The translations under genes were made by a program, and so were the position numbers. Shown here piece by piece: positions 35,047 through 64,000 of a stretch of DNA of 64,000 nt. The DNA comes from Lineus longissimus (taxonomy: Eukaryota; Nemertea; Pilidiophora; Heteronemertea; Lineidae). The notes under the pieces were generated by a model. It made no database searches. It saw only the letters and a list, made by a program, of their open reading frames with translations, and had not been told where the DNA came from. Location of the stretch: assembly GCF_910592395.1 (NCBI RefSeq), contig NC_088309.1:16184599-16248598 (forward strand), in the 5' to 3' direction. How positions within the stretch are numbered: position 1 is the stretch's first letter; every line of letters begins with the position of its first letter.

Positions 35047-35880
35047 AATCAAAGTAGTAAACACATCAACAAAATGATGTCCCCCATAAACAAATCCTGA
35101 TATTTTCAAAACTATTATAGCTGTCAAAAATCCACTTGGTGGGCATCATTCACAGGGTCTTAGGAGAGTCTGTTCAAAATTGTAGAGTTGCATCACCATT
35201 CACGCCTGAGTAATCACAAAAAGAATGCAAAAAAAACCTGTTTTCAAAATTCACAAAATTACCTCTTGGAATTGTATGCATCCTTATCACTTTTTTCCAA
35301 CAATTTCTCACAAAACACCCATTAAATCATTTTTTTGGCAAAGAAATTACCCCTCTCGGTTTCATCAGAGTCCCAAGGTACTGTCCAGCGTGTTTGGTCC
35401 ATTTCGAAGGGTTGCAGAGGTAGAGGAATGATCCATTATATTGACAAGAATGAGAATCTGAACATTCTTGCCAATGTGATGCGTTATTCCTCTTTCACAG
35501 CAACTCTTTCATGAATTAATGGATTAAACATGACGTTCACTACTTTGAGACTTTGAAGAAACCAGGAAAGAATAATTCCATTGCCAAAAATGATTTAGTA
35601 GATTATTTGTGAGAAATTGTTTGAATAAAGTGAGAAGGAAGCATACAATTGAAAGAGGTAATTTTGTGAATTTTGAAAACCGGGTTTTTTGCATCCTTTT
35701 TGTGATTACTCTGGCCTGAATGCAACTCTGGTGATGCAACTCTACAATTTTGAACAGACTCTCCTAACTCCAATAGCATGAAGCCTACCAAGATGATTTT
35801 TGATAGCTTTGGTAGTTTTGAAAATATCAGGATTTGTTTAGAGGGGGACTTAATTTTGTTGAGGTGTTTACTTTAATAAT
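35047..35880. repeat. Long inverted repeat, ~335-bp arms
   Basis: The arm 35047-35378 is the diverged reverse complement of 35543-35880 (shared blocks AAACAAATCCTGATATTTTC, AGAGTCTGTTCAAAATTGTA and TTTTCAAAATTCACAAAATT), with a spacer of about 165 bp. It starts 24 bp after the stop of the integrase gene. It would fold into a long hairpin RNA if transcribed. Probably a foldback-type element. Confidence 0.8.
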
Positions 35881-35889
35881 CAGGTGCCT

Positions 35890-36560
35890 CTCAAAGAAAG
35901 GTCCCGGAAGAAAGGTTGACCAAAATCTCTCCCAAGGCCTACATGTAGGATGTACATTTTACATGTGGCTTGCATTGATCTGTGTTGCATAATCATGCAG
36001 CAAACTTGAATGGCTTGGATTGAAGCATTTATCACTAATGCCCCCCCCCCCCTCCCCACTCGTATACTTGGGGTAACCACATGTGTGAACGTAAAAAGTG
36101 AGGAAAAGGGGTCCGATTGCTGATTTGAGGTACGGAGCCTTTTCCGTGCAAATCATGAAAAAAGGGGGTAGGCCTAATTTTGGCAAGGTTCCGTCCAAAA
36201 GGGTATGATATGAGAATAAAGCAACTTGTACCGTATTTAAGGGTGAAATGTGGGACAGATAGATCCGTAAAGGCCAATCTGCCGTATTTAAGGGGTACCA
36301 GAGCATAGTAAAATGGGAAAAAAGTCCCTCCAGAAGGGGGTGAAATTTTGTCTATTCCGTGTATGACTGAAAGGGGTTCATTTTGAAATATTGGTACGAG
36401 CATAGGTACACCCCCACCTAATGCCCAGTGGGGGGGGGGGGGGGGGGCAGGACTAAGGCCCCTTTCAACTTTGTGGTAAATGTGTACGTGCATTTGAGTA
36501 CTCCAAGCATGTTGGCTACCTAGGCCCCTCATGGCGCGTGCTTAGAAAGATCCACGCCCA
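35890..36560. repeat. Low-complexity interspersed repeat with poly-C and poly-G tracts
   Basis: Poly-C at about 36041-36054 and poly-G at about 36431-36447 flank a segment with repeated TATTTAAGGGG(T/G) words. The long minus-strand ORF across it is Pro/Gly-rich low complexity without family signal. 36560-37040 shows nothing recognisable. Confidence 0.4.
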
Positions 36561-37039
36561 TACATGTAGATCTGTAAGAACCCTTCCATGAGAGACACCT
36601 AATTGAGCAATTGCATTACAGGGTGATAGTTTCACCATTTGCAGCGTTGAAGATGAATTTCCCCAAATTTACCGGTAACCGGTAGCAGCACCTTCAAGGT
36701 CATTAGACATGTTAAATTTTAATACCGGTCCCTCCTCTGAACCCTGGTCATTTGCAGCCAGAATCGGGTGTGTATAGCCCATAGCTTCCAATATTGGAAG
36801 CGATTCCAAATTTGGAAAAGTACCGAACTGAATTTATGAAATGGTCCATGAGTATGGAAAGGGCTCACAGGTGAGCCAAAAAGTTGGCAACTAAGCATAG
36901 CAGGCTATTATATTCAAAATATCAGTATCACTGGTCAGTGCCAAGCTAAGACTATGAAACTCTAAGACAATAAAACTCTAAGACCTTTGCTCATCAGCCT
37001 TAACTGATTTATCTCCACCAGTGACCAAACCAACAGTTC

Positions 37040-37475
37040 ATAAGAATGCCAGAATGGACCGGAACTCACCAAACGGACCAAAACAGAGTGTTTAACCAGG
37101 ATTGTTTTACTTTGTTGAATAGATACACTAATAATCTATTCCCTGTGCCAATGTGGTTGCTTTTGTTAGAAGAATAAATCAGAAATTCCAACTTTGTTAG
37201 CCCCCAATAAAGACAAATGACTTAGAATCAGCCAGGCCTAATTGGAAGTCTGGATCAATGGTACCAGTAATTGGTTTAGACAAGCTAATTGGGGGGCATG
37301 CACTTGTACTTGTTATCAGTTATTGCATGTTTTTTCACCGATTATTCACCTTTATTCTTCTATCAAATGCAACCAAATTCACACCGTGGATAGATTATTG
37401 ATCTATCTATTCAACAAAGTCTAAATATCCTTGTTACAAATAGAGACAAACTCCGTCATTCTGGCTTTCTTACGG
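37040..37475. mobile_element. Foldback MITE, ~215-bp imperfect palindrome
   Basis: The left half (from about 37040) pairs with the right half (to about 37475). Best blocks are ACTTTGTTGAATAGATA with TATCTATTCAACAAAGT, AATAATCTAT with its complement, and GGTTGC...AGAAGAATAAA with its complement. The centre is near 37260. No coding. 37480-38348 is unremarkable apart from chance ORFs. Confidence 0.65.
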
Positions 37476-38348
37476 ACCCCCAAACCAACATGGTTTCATT
37501 TCGAGACAACCATCAACCCGAGATAAAACAGCAGATCTCACTAATCAACAGTCCTTGAGTGGTAAGCAGTCTAAACATTTGACTACTTGAGTCAACAGCA
37601 GAATAACACTTCCTTACATTAACAGTTGGTAATCAATGAAATGGCCAGTAACCCCCAGTGTCAGAAAGGATTCGCCCCTATCGTGAGCCCCTTGCAACTT
37701 TGTTCTATTCTAAGGTGAGAGTTTTTATTAGTGGCCTGCGGATCCGCCGATGCTCTGAACTGACAAAGAAATTTTGTTTTTTTTCTCGGTGTTAGCAGAA
37801 ATCCCGAGGCAAAATTACATGATTTGAAGAAATAAAATAATTTTTGAAATATTTTTACCTCGCCCTCCCTCCCCCAACTGACTGCTCTCAACATGTCAAT
37901 GAAAATGTCAAATTTACCTGTCCTAAGCAACAAAACCATGGCTTCAATTGGGGACATGGTATAATAATCACATTTTGAAAATAATTTTTTTCTTTCCTCC
38001 GACATGACTGTTCCCTCCCAAAAAGTTCGAGATTGGGAAAAATAATTTTTCACATTCGGCCCTCCCCTCAGAAGCTTGGCTGAAAAAATCTGCGAGCCAC
38101 CTCATAAAAAAGCTCTCGCCTAAGCAATGATACATGTAGGGGCCTACATTACAAATATCTAAACAACGCTAGTGTTTGTTGTCTGAGAAGGCACCTTTTA
38201 ACCATTTTCAGTGGTGTGAGCAAGTTGAAAAGTCAATGGTCCGGTACTATTTCCGACAAAAACATTAAACAGAATATTGTCTTAATCCCTGCACTTTTAC
38301 ATGTTTCCTAGGTGAAAACAGGTACACAACCTTCCTGTCATCAGTAGC

Positions 38349-59764
<21,416 letters not shown>

Positions 59765-59870
59765 TGTGGAAGCTGAAGAATCGCCAAGAAAGATCAAAAG
59801 TAATCAACAATCTCCGCGCGTCCAGGCGGCTGATGCAGTGACGTCACAAGATGGCACATGACCCTTGGCG
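59765..59870 (-). promoter_or_regulatory. Promoter-like region of the DCX-HECT gene with CRE
   Basis: Perfect TGACGTCA (59839-59846), the palindromic CREB/ATF site, about 75 bp upstream of the chosen start codon. It lies next to a YY1-like AAGATGGC (59848-59855, plus strand) and a GC-rich stretch. An ATTCGAT array follows upstream. Activity is inferred from motif and position only. Confidence 0.45.
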
Positions 59871-60110
59871 AATCGAACGAATGTCGCACATTATGAATCG
59901 AATGAATTGCGGGATTAGCTGTTCCGGCATTCGTTCGATTCCACCAGCTACTTTTGATCGTTACAATCGAATGCGATTTGATTTGATTCTATGTATCGTC
60001 GATTTGATCACGTTTTGATTCATTCGAAAAAATCAAACAGTTCATTCGATTTATTGTTATGTGTTCGAAAGCGTTTTGCTCATTCGATTTAAGTAGACGC
60101 CTATTTGGTG
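59871..60110. repeat. Second ATTCGAT motif array
   Basis: About seven to nine ATTCGAT or ATCGAAT words in both orientations over 240 bp, the same word as in 31346-31935. It lies directly upstream of the DCX-HECT promoter-like region. Confidence 0.7.
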
Positions 60111-60169
60111 TCTGGGATAATGGTCAATCAAACGTTCTAATCATCAAATTATGCTACATCTAACATGCT

Positions 60170-60560
60170 ATATAGTTTGCATGTCCTGCTACTATTCATA
60201 TTGCAGGATCTGTGACAGTGTCGTATGCAGTAGCACTGTGACGATGCAAGATACTTACCGGTTGTTAATTTGGGTAAATCTATTGACGAACTGTATACTG
60301 TTTCCGGGCAGCGCTGAAATAGTAATGAGTGTTTGTTATATAATGTTGACATCCTCACTGAATTGTAATCTACAACCAGATATGCACGCAGCATCATTTC
60401 AGAGAGTGACATAGTTTGCTCATCAGATCTCACTTTTTACAGATAGTGACATAGTTCTAGTAGTATTCAATGTCCTTCAAACAAAGTTTGCTCATCATAT
60501 TTGCACCCAGCATCAATCCAGCTGACAGCGACATAGTTTGAATGTCCTTATTTCATGTGT
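60170..60560. repeat. Third copy of the ACATAGTT block
   Basis: Near-identical to 30963-31345: TAGTTTGCATGTCCTGCTAC, CACTGTGACGATGCAAGATA and GACGAACTGTATACTG, then iterated GACATAGTT words, in the same plus-strand orientation. Probably a fragment of the same Helitron family. Confidence 0.75.
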
Positions 60561-60855
60561 TTTAAATAGGCTATTTAAATGTACATTGTGATAAGCTTAG
60601 CGTCATATTTCGGATAGGTCGATATTGAAATAATTTTCCTTTTTAAAAATCTATTTTTTTCTTCTGTTATTGCCAGCTTTCTTACTATTCCTGCCTTTGG
60701 TGTTGGTAGCTTGTATAATTAGTGTATCCATTTTGGATGTAACCTTGCCTGCTTGTTGTAGAATGCATGTAGTTCATTGTAATTTGTATAGCTCCTGTGT
60801 GTGTAGTCTTGCACAAATTCTCTTATGATGATTCTTTGTAAATTTATTCCTAATT

Positions 60856-62872
60856 TTTGGCTCACCGTAAGGGGAGTCTATATGATAGCGCTGTGTCCGT
60901 CGTCGTTGTCGTTGTCGTCGTCGTCGTCGTCGTCGTATCCTAACAGTGGCACCTTTCTTAACTGCTAGGGCTATGAACTTGAAACTTTGTACACAGAATG
61001 CCCTAGGTCAGCTGACCTCTGACACTGATTTTCGGTCCAATCTGGTTCTCTGTTTGGCCACCAGGGGGCCAAATGTCGATATCTAAAAAGTGTGATATCT
61101 CGCTTATTAGTGACTTGTTTTCGATAAAACTTTTGTTGTAGGTACTCATAGCAAATATACATTTTATATTATACGGGTTTTTAATTTGACCTTGTTTTCA
61201 AGGTCACAGAGGTCATATGGCGTAAATTGGCCATTAGAGTGTAAACTATGGCACGTTTCTTAACCACTAAAGCTATGAACTTGAAACTTGGTACATATAA
61301 CCCCCTATATCACATAGCCTCTGGTGCTGAATTTTGGTTCGATCTGATTCCTAACTTTGCCACCAGGGGGCCAAAAGTGGAAATCTAAAAAGTGTGATAT
61401 CTCGCTTATAAGTGACTTGTTTTCGATAAAACTTTTGTTGTAGGTACTCATAGCAAATATACATTTTATATTATACGGGTTTTTAATTTGACCTTGTTTT
61501 CAAGGTCACAGAGGTCATATGGCGTAAATTGGCCATTAGAGTGTAAACTATGGCACGTTTCTTAACCACTAAAGCTATGAACTTGAAATTTGGTACATAT
61601 AACCCCCTATATCACATAGCCTCTGGTGCTGAATTTCAGTTTGATCTGATTCTCAACTTTGCCACCAGGGGGCCAAAAGTGGAAATCTAAAAAGTGTGAT
61701 ATCTCGCTTATAAGTGACTTGTTTTTTCGATAAATTTTTTATGGTAGGTACTCTTAGGTAGAATACATCACATATCTTACGGGTTTTCAATTTGACCTAC
61801 TTTTCAAGGTCACAGAGGTCATATGGCGTAAATTGGCCATTAGAGTGTAAACTATGGCACGTTTCTTAACCAATAAAGCTATGAACTTGAAACTTGGTAC
61901 ATATAACCCCCTATATCACATAGCCTCTGGTGCTGAACTTCAGTTTGATCTGATTCTCAACTTTGCCACCAGGGGGCCAAAAGTGGAAATCTAAAAAGTG
62001 TGATATCTCGCTTATAAGTGACTTGTTTTTTCGATAAATTTTTTATGGTAGGTACTCTTAGGTAGAATACATCACATATCTTACGGGTTTTCAATTTGAC
62101 CTACTTTTCAAGGTCACAGAGGTCATATGGCGTAAATTGGCCATTAGAGTGTAAACTATGGCATGTTTCTTAACCATTAAAGCTATGAACTTGAAACTTG
62201 GTGCATATAACCCCCTACATCAGATAACCTCTGATGCTGAATTTTGGCCCGATCTGATTCTTTATTCGGCCACCAGGGGGCCATAATGGAAAAAGTAATA
62301 TCTTGCTTATTTGAGTGAATTGTTTTCGATAAATTTTTTATGGCAGGGACTTCTAGCAAGGATACACCACATGTCCTACGATTTTTGGATTTGACCTCCT
62401 TTTCTAGGTCACAGAGGTCAAATGGCGTAAATTGGCCGTTAGAGTGTAACTATGGCACGTTTCTTAACTGCTGAAGCTATGAACTTGAAAGTTAGTACAT
62501 GTAACCCCCTACATCAGATAATCTCTGACACCGAAGTTTGGCCTGATCTGATTCTTCATTTGGCCACCAGGGGGTCAAAACTGAAAATGTAGGACGTGCA
62601 ATATCTCGCTTATTAATGACTTTTTTTCGATGAAATTTTTATTGCAGGGACTCTTAACAATCACACGATATTGATCTTATTGATGTCATAGACAATTAAT
62701 GGTTGGATCATAAACTTATATATACTGCCCTGTCTTATTACTTGACATCAATACACATCTAAAAAAAGTCTTCATGCCTGATTGTGTTCACCATATTCAC
62801 CTGTAAACTAAGCATGATCCTGCCTACTAAAAGATGTATACGGTGAGCACAATGGCCCCTGGCCGTTTCATT
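60856..62872 (+). mobile_element. HINE/pearl-like repeat, X type, copy 3, complete
   Basis: 5' TTTTTGGCTCACCGTAAGGG, GTC microsatellite (60897-60938), six to seven core units of about 302 bp (TCAAGGTCACAGAGGTCA at 61198, 61500, 61804 and 62108, a variant at about 62404), and 3' GGTGAGCACAATGGCCCCTG followed by GCCGTTTCATTT. Ends match the copy at 32682-33802. Inner units are nearly identical, pointing to recent unequal exchange or slippage. Confidence 0.75.
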
Positions 62873-63318
62873 TCTATGTTCACAGCACTTTAACTCTCAC
62901 TAAAACTCAAACTAACTTCTACCACTGCATGCATCAGGTAATAGGCCTACAGCAAGCAGCCGGTCCCAAGCCTGGAATGTAAGAGGGAGGGCATCCAGAT
63001 GTTTTGAAGACACATGTCTACTAAACATCGCCAAAGTACACTTCACACAGTGGACATTATTATTACACACTGTGTGGAGTGCCACATAAAACAACTGATA
63101 CTACATAGTGTAGCGGTAAAAGGGCTTATTATATTTTGTCACCGTATAAACTTCTTGCAACTCTGAAGTCGAACCCACAGACTAAACCAACTAAGATACA
63201 TATTTACATTATTTATTATCCATGTCACTCTTACTTCTCATCTACAACCGACACTGAAGCATTACAAAATAAGGTGCACCACAAAGTATCAACAAGAGTT
63301 GATATAAAGGAATCTTAC

Positions 63319-63427
63319 CATGCCATAAGATCAAGGGTGAAGTCAATTAAAATGCTCTGCCGCTTTTCAGGAGAGATGTCTTGTTTAGCTACAGAGCGTG
63401 AAGGCTGGCTTTCTGGATCTGCCAGGA
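63319..63427 (-). CDS. Possible exon of a second minus-strand gene
   Basis: An open phase with LADPESQPSRSVAKQD and ISPEKRQSILIDFTLDLMA, bounded by an AG and a good GTAAGA donor. Its donor phase does not fit exon 1 of the DCX-HECT gene, so it probably belongs to another gene whose other exons lie outside or were not seen. Confidence 0.35.
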
Positions 63428-63751
63428 CTTACTAAAAACATCTGAACATCATCATATATACCTAATTACACACACCCCTAATGGGTAAATAGCCTAGCCC
63501 AAATATCAGGCTCAGTAATTAAGGAAACAACCAATCAGTACACAGCAGCATCAATACAAGATTATCAGACAGGGCCAAGGGCAGGGGCCTAGTAACCAGC
63601 TGCTAATCAGGAAGATCATAAAAGGGGTCAAACAGCTTAAAAGATAGAGATTATAAAACAGTGGAAAGAGGCAATTAAGAAGGAAGGTGTTGAAACTTAT
63701 AACGGTTAACGATCCTGGGTGTCTGGGTTCACCAGGGCTAGAGAGAAACAT

Positions 63752-63895
63752 GAATTTAGGTAATAAAGGCACTGGAAAAAAAGGCACTGGAAAAAAAGGC
63801 ACTGGAAAAAAAGGCACTGGTAAAAAAGGCACTGGAAAAAAAGGCACCGGAAAAAAAGGCACCAGAAAATCTCTACCTAGGTAAAAAAGGCACTC
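63752..63895 (+). repeat. 15-bp minisatellite (GGCACTGGAAAAAAA)n
   Basis: About eight units with small changes (GGCACCGG, GGTAAAAAA). Both strands give low-complexity ORFs (KGTGK or FFPVP repeats), which I do not regard as genes. Confidence 0.9.
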
Positions 63896-64000
63896 GGCCA
63901 AAAAAAACTTTAAAAATCAAAAAGAATTTGGTGAATCATTGTGTCCTTGTATGTCTTTTCTGTAATTTTTTCCCTTCATTTTTCCTACTTTGATATAGGA

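Noticed and set aside
36035-36532. 165-aa Pro/Gly-rich minus-strand ORF
   Set aside because: It spans poly-C and poly-G tracts of an interspersed repeat; composition-driven with no family match.
63319-63427. This exon as exon 1 of the DCX-HECT gene
   Set aside because: Donor phase 2 does not fit the acceptor before the MTEMRV exon, and that exon has its own start codon and promoter-like motifs.
63551-63901. ORFs of KGTGK and FFPVP repeats
   Set aside because: Both strands are open simply because the 15-bp minisatellite is a multiple of three.

Overview
This is eukaryotic, animal-type DNA. It has spliced genes with GT/AG introns, a doublecortin-like/HECT gene, and a very dense load of mobile elements (PIF/Harbinger, hAT, Helitron, Ty3/gypsy, CR1-type and many short non-autonomous families). 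The mix of Helitron proteins with an RPA-like gene, microsatellite-bearing HINE/pearl-like repeats and G2E3-like HECT genes suits a marine invertebrate (lancelet, hemichordate, echinoderm or mollusc grade). I cannot name the species from sequence alone.

Layout. 1-1.5 kb: a decayed copy of an unrecognised coiled-coil family with RNase H-like (hAT-like) signatures. 3.4-4.3 kb: an AP-endonuclease fragment of a non-LTR retrotransposon. 4.6-5.3 kb: a ~143-bp tandem array. 5.9-8.7 kb (minus): a broken RNase H / coiled-coil / SGNH-hydrolase gene. 9.5-10.6 kb: a deleted PIF/Harbinger element with terminal inverted repeats (TIRs). 10.69-15.85 kb (minus): a very young Ty3/gypsy (Mag-like) element with identical 164-bp LTRs and a perfect 5-bp target duplication, but with its integrase core deleted. 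16.7-18.8 kb: a second copy of the unrecognised family, abutting a hAT-like gene (18.8-20.6 kb) that is itself split by a GC-rich MITE. 21.6-24.35 kb: a nearly complete PIF/Harbinger transposon with transposase and Myb/SANT genes in opposite directions. 24.6-30.7 kb (minus): an autonomous-type Helitron (Rep, PIF1-like helicase, RPA-like protein with an internal tandem duplication). 31.3-31.9 kb: an ATTCGAT motif array. 32.0-35.0 kb (plus): an integrase-domain gene broken by a HINE insertion. 35-37.5 kb: two long inverted repeats.

From 59.76 kb down to 38.35 kb (minus) runs the main host gene. I reconstruct it from eleven exons with mostly matching splice phases: an N-terminal doublecortin-like domain, a low-complexity middle and a C-terminal HECT ubiquitin-ligase domain. 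Its introns hold an intact three-exon hAT transposase inside a TIR-bounded element, a CR1-type reverse transcriptase fragment, HINE repeats and several MITEs.

The HINE-like repeats (32.7, 39.0, 42.5, 58.0 and 60.9 kb) share one architecture: a 5' GCTCA hairpin, a microsatellite, then either ~302-bp core repeats (X type) or a single core (Y type), and a 3' GC hairpin at a T-rich target. Most ~302-bp core units carry a CTCF-like core and a DR3 nuclear-receptor-type AGGTCA direct repeat. Several frameshifts, including one in the host HECT gene, fall in homopolymers, so part of the apparent decay may be assembly error.
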